A DNA stretch of 38,327 bases, taken from assembly GCA_021783875.1 (NCBI GenBank), contig JAJXTM010000003.1, positions 1 through 38,327 of the forward strand, given 5' to 3'. The number at the start of each line of letters is the position of its first letter. Position 1 is the first letter of the stretch. Below are positions 19,765 through 29,353 of the stretch, in pieces. The DNA is from Bacteroidota bacterium. Its GTDB lineage: Bacteria; Bacteroidota; Ignavibacteria; Ignavibacteriales; Ignavibacteriaceae. Under the pieces are notes generated by a model. The model was not told the DNA's origin, ran no database searches, and was given only the letters and a program-made list of their open reading frames with translations. The position numbers were made by a program, and so were the translations under genes.

Positions 19765-20001
19765 ATGAAGACTATTGCCTTCGGTGTAATTGACGGTGTA
19801 ACCCTAAAAGCGGCCAATAAGTTAAGGGCGTTTGAAATGCTCGGGAAATATCTTGGGATGTTTAGCAAAATGAATAAAGAACCAATAAAATATCAAAAAG
19901 TCCGACTTTTTTATGAAGATAGAACGGGAGGGAAACTATTAAATAATGTAATAGAAGTAGATAGTATTGATGAAATCAGGTCGCGATTTGCTTCACGATA
20001 A
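19765..20001 (+). pseudogene. Terminase-small-subunit-like fragment (possible prophage remnant)
   Basis: 78-aa ORF with 'DGVTLKAANKLRAFEMLGKYLGMFSK', resembling the C-terminal 'KLKALELLGKHLGMF' region of Terminase_2 small subunits; in-frame TGA shortly upstream; no other phage genes nearby. Confidence 0.5.
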
Positions 20002-20046
20002 TTTTGGACACTTCATTTTTTGATAACTATTAATTTCAAAATAAAG

Positions 20047-20067
20047 GAGCCGTTATAATTACGGCTC
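20047..20067. terminator. Probable terminator hairpin
   Basis: Inverted repeat GAGCCGT-(tataatt)-ACGGCTC between convergent 19765-20001(+) and 20099-21157(-); minus-strand downstream CTTTATTTT. Confidence 0.55.
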
Positions 20068-20098
20068 AAATTAAAATCAACTATTAAACTCTAAATGT

Positions 20099-21157
20099 CT
20101 AAAAATTAAATCCCAGACCGGCGCTTACGGAATTGTATTTTGCGATGCTGTAATCAACATTGAGATTTATTATTGCTAGTCCAAAGGAAGCTCCGAGCGT
20201 TAGCCTGGTTGAGTTTTCGCCGTTAACATTAAATGCTATATTCACTTGCTGAGGTCCTGCAGGTGAATCAATATTTTGATTGTAATTTACGGAAATAGTT
20301 GAACTTTCGAATCCGATTCCTGCGTAAGGAGTTACATTTAGGATACCCGTGCCGAACATTTTACTTGCATTTAAATTAATCATAGTTGCATTGCTGCTGA
20401 AAATACTTCCAACTTTCATATTTTGAGTGAAAAATCCAATCGAGAAATCAACCGGAAGTGCGAGATTTAGCCAAGCTGCAGGATTGTGCTGAATTCCGAA
20501 ACCGAAGTAACTGAAATTTCCAAGATTAGAGTTCAACTGGATACTAGGAAGGAATCTAAAAGAAACAGAGGTTCCATAAACTGTCCCTATAGTTAATTGA
20601 GGTGCACCCATTGGCAAGATAGGTATATTGCCAAGAAGCCCATTAACTGCAGTTACTATATTTTGAGTTGGTATAGAATATTGGGTTCCATTATATGAAA
20701 AAGTTTGACCCGGAAAGTTAACTGCTACAAATTGATTTTTATCTCCGACAATGGTAGGCCCAGAAATTCCGACAGTAAAATCCTGGCTGATGATTTGATT
20801 CTCTATATATTGTCTTGCAGCAGGATTAGAAACAGATTGAGTTAATGTAGCTGCTTGGGTGTTATTAAACCTAAATGCTGCTGAAGTAGAAAAAGTCTGG
20901 TTTTGATTTGAAAAAAAAGTTCCCATTGCAACAATTTTAAATTCAATATCTAAACCCAAAAGTTTAGAACTTGTAACGCGGTCGACCCAGCCGGAATTTA
21001 GATCAGCCCCAAAGCCGGATACTACCGGTGCTACGTAAGCCTGAGCAGCACCGGAAGAAAGGTGCGATAAGGTTGAGCTTAAATCATTCTGGGCTTTAAG
21101 TGATGAAGAAATAACAAGCGAGAAAAGAAGAAAAAGATAAAGTGAAGCTTTTTTCAT
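20099..21157 (-). CDS. DUF6588-like outer-membrane protein
   Basis: Signal peptide; 'LSSGAAQAYVAPVVSGFGADLNSGWVDRVTSSKLLGLDIEFKIVAMGTFF'; beta-barrel-like C-terminus ending in F. Confidence 0.65.
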   Translation of the reverse strand: MKKASLYLFLLFSLVISSSLKAQNDLSSTLSHLSSGAAQAYVAPVVSGFGADLNSGWVDRVTSSKLLGLDIEFKIVAMGTFFSNQNQTFSTSAAFRFNNTQAATLTQSVSNPAARQYIENQIISQDFTVGISGPTIVGDKNQFVAVNFPGQTFSYNGTQYSIPTQNIVTAVNGLLGNIPILPMGAPQLTIGTVYGTSVSFRFLPSIQLNSNLGNFSYFGFGIQHNPAAWLNLALPVDFSIGFFTQNMKVGSIFSSNATMINLNASKMFGTGILNVTPYAGIGFESSTISVNYNQNIDSPAGPQQVNIAFNVNGENSTRLTLGASFGLAIINLNVDYSIAKYNSVSAGLGFNF

Positions 21158-21425
21158 GATAACTTTCCTTAATGATTATTAATTGGTAGATTTAATTTAC
21201 CAATGATAAATATAATAATGAAATCAATCAGGAAAATGTGACAATGAATAAATATAATTAAACAATAATTTTTATTTCATTTGGAATAGTTTTTTGATTC
21301 TGAAAAATTTCCGGACTACAAGTATTGAATTGGTTATAGTAATATTTGTGTAAATATTTAGACTTTGAAACATCTTGTTTCAGTTTATATATTTGGTTTT
21401 ATATTTTTATTTAGATAATTAAAAA

Positions 21426-22064
21426 TTGCTAAGGATTTTTATGAAAAGATTATTCTCAATTTCTTTATTTTCTTTGTTATCAATAATTTTTGTAAATACA
21501 ACTAATGCACAGTTAGTTAAAATAGGAGTCGGAGGCGGCACAACCATCTTCCAGAGTCCTGCGATGTTTACTAATAACTTTAGTCTGGTTAATGGAGATG
21601 TTCTTGCTTTCGGGTTTAAGAATGCTTATCATCTGGGTGTCGAAGCCAAATTTAATATACCAATGCTGCCTATTACTCCAGTAGCTTTTATAGATTACCA
21701 TATTTTGAAAGGCAGCGGTTCTAATGATTCTCTCGGGTTTTCTACTTCCATGAATATTTTTACTATTGGAGCTGAGGCAGAATATTCCTTTATTCCCCTG
21801 CCTTTTGTTCATCCTTATCTTTCGATTAATATAACTGAAAATAATTTGGGGCAGGTTGAGACTCAAGCTTCAAACGGGGCTTCAATTGTAAATATACCGT
21901 CCAAGAGCAGGATAGGCGCAGGAGCGGGAATCGGAGCCGAGGTTACTATTCCACCTGTTAATTTTGACATAAGCTTGAAGTATAATACTTTTAATTTAGT
22001 TGGTAAAGCAAGCGGAGAGCAAAGTATTAATTCACTTAACCTTTCGTTAGAATTGTTGTTCTGA
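21426..22064 (+). CDS. Outer-membrane beta-barrel protein
   Basis: Signal peptide (...IIFVNTTNAQ), alternating strands, terminal aromatic F. Confidence 0.65.
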   Translation: MLRIFMKRLFSISLFSLLSIIFVNTTNAQLVKIGVGGGTTIFQSPAMFTNNFSLVNGDVLAFGFKNAYHLGVEAKFNIPMLPITPVAFIDYHILKGSGSNDSLGFSTSMNIFTIGAEAEYSFIPLPFVHPYLSINITENNLGQVETQASNGASIVNIPSKSRIGAGAGIGAEVTIPPVNFDISLKYNTFNLVGKASGEQSINSLNLSLELLF

Positions 22065-22110
22065 AAAATTACATATGCCTATCATTCTGGAAAGACATTG
22101 TCCTTTAGTG

Positions 22111-23586
22111 TCACAAAAGGTTAATTAAATCATTAAATATTTCAACCATGGCTTGGGTGTCCATTTTGCAGTAGTTTAATAAATTGTTTCTTATTTCTTC
22201 TATCTTAAATAGATCTGATTCGTAATATAGGCTTTCGAATGCGGAAGATGCTGTGCCTCCTTCTTTTATTCCGAGATCATCATATTTCAATTCCGGAATT
22301 AGTGCTGGCAGGACTTTTTTTATTGAATAAGAGCCTTTCATTGCTGGTTTATAATAATATCTTTTTTGAAATGGGATCATTAAATCGACTATCCTTGAAA
22401 TTCTTTCCTCTATTTCATAGGCGAATTCAGGAAAATCTTTGGCTATTTCTTTCAAGCGAGATATTTCAAATGATTTATTGTAAACTAGAATTGTCCCAAT
22501 GTCCTTTGTATCTTTGAGTAATTTAGTAATAAATTCATCTCGAGGATCGCCGTTTGCTTCCGCTAAAAATTCATGATGCTCGAGTCTACTGCCGGATTTC
22601 TTTTGAAAATGAAGCGAATACTGGAATGGGATCTGCTGATATGGTCTTGCATTATTAAACAACGGTACTGCCGGCATGAATGTTTCAAAGTCCATAAAAT
22701 ATATTGGATATTTTATCGTGTTTAAGAATTGTTTAATTTCTTTCATCTTAATTATGGTTTTGTTGGATATATGAGATTCAACCTGCATCCGCTGATTATC
22801 ATTTAAATCATTAGCTTCCGGAATATCTTCGAGGTTGACTATTCCATTATTATAAAATTCAAATTTCTTTTTAATATTTAAGTTTGCAATGTCAAAGACG
22901 GAATAATCAGGAACATTTTCCCAACAATGGCTAAAAAAACTGCAAGCATAAGGATCAAAGCATTGAGTTCCGATTGGTATCCCCAGAATATTTTTTCTCA
23001 GTAATACTTCTTTTAACCGAGATGTTTCCTTTTCAATAAATTCCTGTTTAGGAATAATTAGGTTCATTACACTTTCAATATTAAAAAGTGAATGAATATC
23101 CAGTTCTCCCGATCTTACATATTGGTTATTGATATAAATAATCGAAATGTCTTCGATTTCGATAGAGGAATTTGAAAGGACATAATATTGAACGGCTGCA
23201 TCAATTAGATAGGTATCCGATATTGAAGTGGAACTTTTTACTTCATAGATTTTCCATTTATTTCCGATTTTAACAATAATATCGCTAATTACTAATATGC
23301 CGTCAAATAGGAAAGCAGCTTCGTAAATAACCTCAGTATTTTCATCTATAAGTTTGCTTGTTTTATTTATTGCAGCATCCGACTTTTTTGGATCATCCGT
23401 TGCGATTTTTCCTCCGGGAAATAATTCTTGCGCCAGGACTCCGACGTCAGTGCCCCGCTTGAATACTGCTTGAAGATTTTCGCTTACTTTATCCATCCAG
23501 TCATAATGATATTTATAAAGGAACAGCTGCTTCTCGCATTGAATGCCTTTAATAAATGATGATTTGCTTAGTAAATGCTTTCCCAT
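22111..23586 (-). CDS. DUF2779 domain protein: Cas4-like PD-(D/E)XK plus DEDD exonuclease-like
   Basis: N-term GIQCEKQLFLYKY, VISDIIVKIGNKWKIYEVKSST (D-x(n)-ExK), GTQCFDPYACSFFSHCW (Cys cluster), then YFMDFETFMPAVPLF, LVYNKSFEISRLKEIA, NYCKMDTQAMVEI (DEDD-like). Confidence 0.8.
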   Translation of the reverse strand: MGKHLLSKSSFIKGIQCEKQLFLYKYHYDWMDKVSENLQAVFKRGTDVGVLAQELFPGGKIATDDPKKSDAAINKTSKLIDENTEVIYEAAFLFDGILVISDIIVKIGNKWKIYEVKSSTSISDTYLIDAAVQYYVLSNSSIEIEDISIIYINNQYVRSGELDIHSLFNIESVMNLIIPKQEFIEKETSRLKEVLLRKNILGIPIGTQCFDPYACSFFSHCWENVPDYSVFDIANLNIKKKFEFYNNGIVNLEDIPEANDLNDNQRMQVESHISNKTIIKMKEIKQFLNTIKYPIYFMDFETFMPAVPLFNNARPYQQIPFQYSLHFQKKSGSRLEHHEFLAEANGDPRDEFITKLLKDTKDIGTILVYNKSFEISRLKEIAKDFPEFAYEIEERISRIVDLMIPFQKRYYYKPAMKGSYSIKKVLPALIPELKYDDLGIKEGGTASSAFESLYYESDLFKIEEIRNNLLNYCKMDTQAMVEIFNDLINLL

Positions 23587-23588
23587 AA

Positions 23589-24665
23589 TTAATTTTGAAC
23601 GGTGAAACCGGATTTTTCGATTAAAAATTTAGCCTTCATAGCTATTTGTTCTGAATCAAATGAGATTCTAAAAGTACCTCCCGTACCTTCACGAATTTTA
23701 AGAAGTTCGATATCCTTAATATTTATTCCTTCATTGAACAATAATGTAGTTAGATTACTAAGCACTCCCGGTTTATCGCTTACAAATACGTAAATATCAT
23801 ATAAAGGGTTTATAAAACCCTTATTGTTCTTAGGTATTTCATCGCGTTTAATTCTTGCAGATTCAAAAGATTTTTCTATAAATTTTAAATCGCCGGACTT
23901 AATTGCATTTTCTATGGCACCGAGTCTTTCTTTTATTGTTTTGATAGAGAAAATAATATTTTTACTATTGAGATCAATGACGGATTCCCATATATCAAAC
24001 TTGCTTGATGCAATGCGAGTCATGTCTCTGAAACCTCCTGCGGAAAAGTCAAGATAGTTTATTTTTCCTTCTTCTTCGGGAAGTGAATTTACCAATGCGA
24101 TAGAAAGAAGCTGTGGTAGATGGCTAACCATGGATACAATTTTATCATGAAGTTTTGGATCGATAAACTTTATTCGAGCGCCAAGCAAATCAATAATTTT
24201 CAACAAAGGTCCTGACTCATTTTTTAATGTATCCGACAGAATGTAAATGGAGTTTTGGAATAGCAAAGGATCTGAGTTTTCGAATCCACCCTGCTCTTTG
24301 CCGGTCATTGGATGCCCGCCAATGTATTTCCCTTTACTTTTTAACTTCTTCCATTTTTTTTCAAAAACATATTTTACTCCGGATACATCAGTAATTATTG
24401 AATTTGATTTTATGAGCGGAGCAAGAATATTTAAAGCTTTTAGAGATATGCTGGTAGGTAGGCATAGAAAAATAATGTCAGCGTTGGCTGCTTCTTCAAT
24501 AGAATTTAATTCCCTATCGATTAAATTGGACTTCTTTGCTGATAATAGGACATCTTTTTTATCGAAGGCATTGATTATATAGTCTGAAGAAGTATTCTTT
24601 AGAGATTTTGCAATTGAGCCGCCTATTAGTCCGAGACCGATAATTGATATTTTATTCGAAATCAA
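23589..24665 (-). CDS. tyrA: Prephenate dehydrogenase with C-terminal ACT-like domain
   Basis: ISIIGLGLIGGSIAKSL, GGHPMTGKEQGGFENSDPLLFQNS, AGGFRDMTRIASS; C-term YVFVSDKPGVLSNLTTLLFNEGINIKDIELLKIREG. Confidence 0.92.
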   Translation of the reverse strand: MISNKISIIGLGLIGGSIAKSLKNTSSDYIINAFDKKDVLLSAKKSNLIDRELNSIEEAANADIIFLCLPTSISLKALNILAPLIKSNSIITDVSGVKYVFEKKWKKLKSKGKYIGGHPMTGKEQGGFENSDPLLFQNSIYILSDTLKNESGPLLKIIDLLGARIKFIDPKLHDKIVSMVSHLPQLLSIALVNSLPEEEGKINYLDFSAGGFRDMTRIASSKFDIWESVIDLNSKNIIFSIKTIKERLGAIENAIKSGDLKFIEKSFESARIKRDEIPKNNKGFINPLYDIYVFVSDKPGVLSNLTTLLFNEGINIKDIELLKIREGTGGTFRISFDSEQIAMKAKFLIEKSGFTVQN

Positions 24666-24715
24666 TTTTTGTTTCTTAATGTTTATTGCTTAACTAATAA
24701 ATTAGAAAAAATTGA

Positions 24716-24733
24716 TACCCGCTTTCGCGGGTA
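24716..24733. terminator. CCCGC-GAAA-GCGGG hairpin in the aroF-tyrA gap; terminator-like on the minus strand
   Basis: Perfect 7-bp inverted repeat TACCCGC-TTTC-GCGGGTA; on minus strand the loop is GAAA and it is followed by TCAATTTTTT; same core as 9264-9283. Confidence 0.6.
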
Positions 24734-24760
24734 AGAAATAATATTTTTATATATTCACTT

Positions 24761-25774
24761 TTACATTTTTCTGCTGATTACTTCAGCTATTGATTTAACT
24801 TGTTTCATCAAGTCAATATATTGTTCTGGTAAAAGGGCTTGAGGTCCGTCTGATAAAGCTTTTTCCGGGTCATTGTGGATTTCAACCATTAGACCATCTG
24901 CACCGGCAGCTACAGCGGCTCTTGCCATAGGAAGCACTTTATCACGCAGTCCGGTAGCATGTGAAGGATCGGCTATTACCGGTAAATGACTTCTTTTATG
25001 AACTACTGGAATTGCGGAAAGATCAAATGTATTTCTTGTTGAAGTTTCAAATGTGCGTATGCCTCTTTCGCAAAGCATCACTTCCTTATTTCCATTGGAC
25101 AATATATATTCGGCAGACATCAGCCAATCTTCAACAGTCGCAGACAGCCCTCGTTTAAGCATTATAGGAGTAGAAGTTTTCCCCAAGTCACGAAGCAATG
25201 AGAAATTCTGCATATTACGAGCACCGACCTGAAAAATATCCGTATATTCTTCAATCAATTTAATTTGAGCAGATTCCATAACTTCAGTAATAACCAGAAG
25301 ATTATATTTATCAGCAGCTTTTCTCAAGAGCTTTAAACCTTCTTCTCCGAGTCCTTGAAATGAATAAGGAGAGGTTCTAGGCTTAAATGCACCGCCGCGA
25401 AGTATTTTAGCACCTGAATTTGCTACGATTTCGGCAATAGTAAATATTTGATCTTCATTTTCAACTGAACAAGGACCAGCCATCATAACGACTTCGTCCC
25501 CGCCAATTACAACATTTTTAATTTTAATTTCGGTATTCTCTTTTTTAAAGCTTCGGCTAGCTAGTTTAAATGGTTCTGTAATGCGATATACTTCAGCTAC
25601 GCCATCAAGGATTTTAACTTTGCGAGTATCAAAGTCAGGTTTAACTCCAATTGCACCTAAAATAATTTGTTCAACACCTGTAGAAGTATGTACTGCAAAT
25701 CCGAAATCTTCCAGATGTTTTATTACGTTTTCTATTTGTTTATCGGAAACATTTTTTTCAAGAACTACTACCAC
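24761..25774 (-). CDS. aroF: 3-deoxy-7-phosphoheptulonate synthase (DAHP synthase, type I beta with N-terminal regulatory domain)
   Basis: [81 protein letters not shown]; ferredoxin-like N-terminus. Confidence 0.95.
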   Translation of the reverse strand: MVVVLEKNVSDKQIENVIKHLEDFGFAVHTSTGVEQIILGAIGVKPDFDTRKVKILDGVAEVYRITEPFKLASRSFKKENTEIKIKNVVIGGDEVVMMAGPCSVENEDQIFTIAEIVANSGAKILRGGAFKPRTSPYSFQGLGEEGLKLLRKAADKYNLLVITEVMESAQIKLIEEYTDIFQVGARNMQNFSLLRDLGKTSTPIMLKRGLSATVEDWLMSAEYILSNGNKEVMLCERGIRTFETSTRNTFDLSAIPVVHKRSHLPVIADPSHATGLRDKVLPMARAAVAAGADGLMVEIHNDPEKALSDGPQALLPEQYIDLMKQVKSIAEVISRKM

Positions 25775-25785
25775 ATTAACTCCTT

Positions 25786-26424
25786 CTATTTATGAAATTT
25801 TTTTTCGCCAGCTTCAATTGCTACATCCAAATGATCTTCTTTCCGAGGAATAGCACACGAATATGTTGGTGTATAAGCGCAGTATGGATTGTATGCCATA
25901 TTAAAGTCAATAGTATAAATATAATTAGGGTCACGGCTTAAATCAAAATCTAGATATCGCCCTACACCATAGGTTTCATCTCCCGAAGTTTTATCGGTAA
26001 ACCATATTGTATAATAATTTATACTGTTACCGGATTTACCTTGATAGACGTTGAGTTTAATATTTTTATTATCAATATTAAATTTAACATAAGCAAAGCG
26101 AACAATCTGCCGAGCCTCTCCTTTAGTTCCAAAAACTGTTACCGTATCTCTTTTATCATAAAGATATAACTTGCTATAAAAGACATAATCGGGATTTACA
26201 TCATAATAATTAAGCGGATGAAATGAAACATTCTTATCGCGTTGGAATGGAGAATCGGGATCACTCTTCATATAATCATTTTTTTCCTGTCGCAATTTGT
26301 TAACACCGTTTATGTAAAACAGCTGCTGCTCAGTGTATTTTTTTTCACAGGAATTTAAAAGCAGCCCGAATGTAAATATAAAAAGTATTAGATATAAATA
26401 TTTTATTGTTTTTACTTTAAACAT
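25786..26424 (-). CDS. DUF1684 family lipoprotein
   Basis: Lipobox LLNSCEKK; YGVGRYLDFDL..., DFNMAYNPYCAYTPTYSCAIPRKEDHLDVAIEAGEKKF characteristic of DUF1684. Confidence 0.88.
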   Translation of the reverse strand: MFKVKTIKYLYLILFIFTFGLLLNSCEKKYTEQQLFYINGVNKLRQEKNDYMKSDPDSPFQRDKNVSFHPLNYYDVNPDYVFYSKLYLYDKRDTVTVFGTKGEARQIVRFAYVKFNIDNKNIKLNVYQGKSGNSINYYTIWFTDKTSGDETYGVGRYLDFDLSRDPNYIYTIDFNMAYNPYCAYTPTYSCAIPRKEDHLDVAIEAGEKKFHK

Positions 26425-29029
26425 TATCTTTTACCCTTTTCTTTAAATCGCTTAATTTATTGAGTGCCTCAATGGGAGTAAGGTTATTGAGTTCAATATC
26501 GTCAATCTCTTTTCTGAACTTATCATCTCTAAATTCAAACAAGCTAATTTGTGAACCATCTTCTTCCTTCAGCTTTTTCAATCTTTCTTTTCTCACTTCA
26601 TAAGGAGTTAGTTCTTTGCTTTCCAAATTTTGGAGAATTTCCTTAGCTCTATTAGTTACAAACTGAGGCAGACCAGCCATTTGAGCGACCTGGATTCCGT
26701 AACTATGGTCCGCACCACCGGAGCTTACTTTATGCAAAAATATTACTTTATCATCTATTTCTCTTACTTCAACTTTAAAATTTCTTATGCGTGGGAATAT
26801 TTCAGCCATTTCATTTAGTTCATGGTAATGAGTAGCGAACAAAGTTTTAGCACGCACATTTGGGTTTTCATGCAGAAATTCCGTAATTGCCCATGCAATA
26901 GAAATTCCGTCAAAAGTGCTTGTTCCCCTTCCTATTTCATCAAGTAGAATTAAGCTTTTGGAAGTAGCATTATTTAGAATATTTGCTGCTTCCTGCATTT
27001 CAACAAGGAAGGTACTTTCTCCCGCTGAGATATTATCACTCGCCCCGACGCGGGTAAATATTCTGTCGACTAGTCCTATTATTGCTTTTTTAGCGGGAAC
27101 AAAGGAGCCAATTTGCGCAAGAAGAACTATAAGACCAATTTGTCGAAGAAAGACTGACTTCCCAGCCATATTAGGACCGGTTAAAATTATGATTTGATTT
27201 TTTTCATCATCTAGAGAGCAGTTATTAACACTAAATTTTTCTCCCGGAGGTAAAATCCTTTCAATGACAGGATGCCTTCCATCAGTGATTTCAATTGAAT
27301 GATTTTCATTTATTTCCGGTTTTACATAATTATTTTGCTCAGCAATTTCTGCAAAGGAGAGATAACAATCCAAAGTGGCAATCATTTTAGCATTTTGCTG
27401 AATTGAATCGACATGATGAGCTACAATAAGCCTTATTTCATTAAATAGTTGAGACTCAAGTTCATATATTTTTTCTTCGGCATTTAAGATTTTATCTTCA
27501 TAATCTTTCAAATCCGGAGTAATATATCTTTCAGAATTAACCAGAGTTTGTTTTCGTATGTAATCAGTTGGAACTTTATCTTTATTAGCTTGACTAATTT
27601 CGATATAATATCCAAAAACTCTATTATAGCTTACTTTAAGAGAAGAAATACCACTTCTTTCTCTTTCAGTTTTTTGAAGATTAGCAATCCAATCTTTTCC
27701 GTTAAGAGAAATGTTCCTTAATTCGTCAAGTTCAGCGCTAAAGCCATGTTTAATTACTCCGCCTTCGGCTAAGTTTAAAGGCGGGAAATCGATGATAGCT
27801 TTTTCAATTTTCTGCACCAAGCCTTCAAGCGGAGATAAATTATTTTGTATAAAAATTAATGATTTTGCCGTTACTGATTCAAGCAGGCTTTTTAGAGCCG
27901 GAATTTTAGTCAAGGAAGATTTAAGGGCAACCAGTTCGCGGGGATTTGCCCTTCCGGTGCAGATTTTAGATACTAATCTTTCAAGATCGCCTATTTCTTT
28001 TAACTCATTCAGAAGATTTTTCCGAAGAGTTTTATTCAGATAAAGATTTTCTACTGCATTCTGTCTTATCTGAATCTGTTCTAATTTTCTTAAAGGTGCA
28101 GATACCCATTTTTTTAATAATCTGCCGCCCATAGCTGTTTCGGTGTTATCGAGGATTGAAATTAATGAACCTTCCCTGTTGCCGTCCTGCATTGAAAAAG
28201 TAATTTCTAAATTTCGTTTTGTAGAATAATCCAGCGCCATAAAGTCAGACGGATTATATTCGGAGATTTTATTAAGATGAGACAAATTTTGTTTTTGAGT
28301 TTCCTGCAAGTAGTTCAATACGGAACCTGCAGCGGTAATACCCGCAATAAGATTATCAATACCAAAACCTTTTAGGTTTACGGTTTTAAACTGCATAACT
28401 AAAAGTTCTTTTGCGTAATCGTAATTAAAGATCCAGTCATCAACTTTTGTCAGTCTGATGGTCGGATTGATTTTTTGAATGGTTTGAGAAAGCCAATCTT
28501 TATCTTTCTTTTGAATAATAATTTCGGAAGGAGATATAGTTTCGACTTGCTGATTGATATTTTCAGTTGGGATTTCATAGGCAAAAAATTCACCGGTAGA
28601 AATATCGCAAAAAGAAATTCCGGTAATAGTATCTTTAACGCAAAGACTAAGCAAATAATTATTTTTTTTATGATCTAAAAGTTTATCGGAGAAAGCAACA
28701 CCCGGAGTAATAACTTCAATAACCTCACGTTTAACAATTCCCTTTGCGAATTTAGGATTTTCCATTTGCTCGCAGACAGCCACACGGTAACCAGCGCGAA
28801 CCAGTTTTGGAAGATAAGTATCGAGGGCATGATGAGGAAAACCGGCAAGTGGTACTTCCCCGGCAGCGCCGTTAGCTCGTTTAGTGAGAGTAATTCCCAA
28901 AACTTTTGAAGCTATTTTCGCATCATCTTCAAAAGTTTCAAAGAAATCGCCCATCCGGAAGAGTAAAATAGTATCCGGATTAGCTGATTTTATCTTACTA
29001 TATTGTAACATTAATGGTGTTTGTTGCAT
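26417..29029 (-). CDS. mutS: DNA mismatch repair protein MutS
   Basis: TPLMLQYSKIKSANPDTILLFRMGDFFETFEDDA, GPNMAGKSVFLRQIGLIVLLAQIGSFVPA, LLDEIGRGTSTFDG, FATHYHEL; 870 aa. Confidence 0.98.
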   Translation of the reverse strand: MQQTPLMLQYSKIKSANPDTILLFRMGDFFETFEDDAKIASKVLGITLTKRANGAAGEVPLAGFPHHALDTYLPKLVRAGYRVAVCEQMENPKFAKGIVKREVIEVITPGVAFSDKLLDHKKNNYLLSLCVKDTITGISFCDISTGEFFAYEIPTENINQQVETISPSEIIIQKKDKDWLSQTIQKINPTIRLTKVDDWIFNYDYAKELLVMQFKTVNLKGFGIDNLIAGITAAGSVLNYLQETQKQNLSHLNKISEYNPSDFMALDYSTKRNLEITFSMQDGNREGSLISILDNTETAMGGRLLKKWVSAPLRKLEQIQIRQNAVENLYLNKTLRKNLLNELKEIGDLERLVSKICTGRANPRELVALKSSLTKIPALKSLLESVTAKSLIFIQNNLSPLEGLVQKIEKAIIDFPPLNLAEGGVIKHGFSAELDELRNISLNGKDWIANLQKTERERSGISSLKVSYNRVFGYYIEISQANKDKVPTDYIRKQTLVNSERYITPDLKDYEDKILNAEEKIYELESQLFNEIRLIVAHHVDSIQQNAKMIATLDCYLSFAEIAEQNNYVKPEINENHSIEITDGRHPVIERILPPGEKFSVNNCSLDDEKNQIIILTGPNMAGKSVFLRQIGLIVLLAQIGSFVPAKKAIIGLVDRIFTRVGASDNISAGESTFLVEMQEAANILNNATSKSLILLDEIGRGTSTFDGISIAWAITEFLHENPNVRAKTLFATHYHELNEMAEIFPRIRNFKVEVREIDDKVIFLHKVSSGGADHSYGIQVAQMAGLPQFVTNRAKEILQNLESKELTPYEVRKERLKKLKEEDGSQISLFEFRDDKFRKEIDDIELNNLTPIEALNKLSDLKKRVKDNV

Positions 29030-29353
29030 AGCATTAAATTAAGGTGTTTAAAATACCTTAATATGGAAAGAATATCAATTTTGAAATATTTTTATTATCG
29101 GGTCGAAACGTATTAACGAATACATCAGCGAATCTAAAGCCGGTTATATTCAAATAAAAAGAACTTAACAAAGTTTTATTATTTTCATTCACTTTTGATA
29201 TAAGTTTAAAAAAATGTCCAATTATAAATATAATTTTTCTATTCTTCCATTTATTTCAAATGTTCACAAAAAGATTTCTTTTGGGGATAGAAATATTGAA
29301 TATAATTACAAATAATTAGTTATTAGAATTAAGTATTTTACTCATGTTATAGG

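Noticed and set aside
19415-20098. Intact prophage or mobile island around the terminase-like fragment
   Set aside because: No integrase, transposase, capsid, portal or tRNA seen; a single fragment does not support an element.
22111-23586. CRISPR-associated cas4
   Set aside because: Cas4-like motifs are part of the longer DUF2779 architecture with a DEDD domain; no cas genes or repeats nearby.
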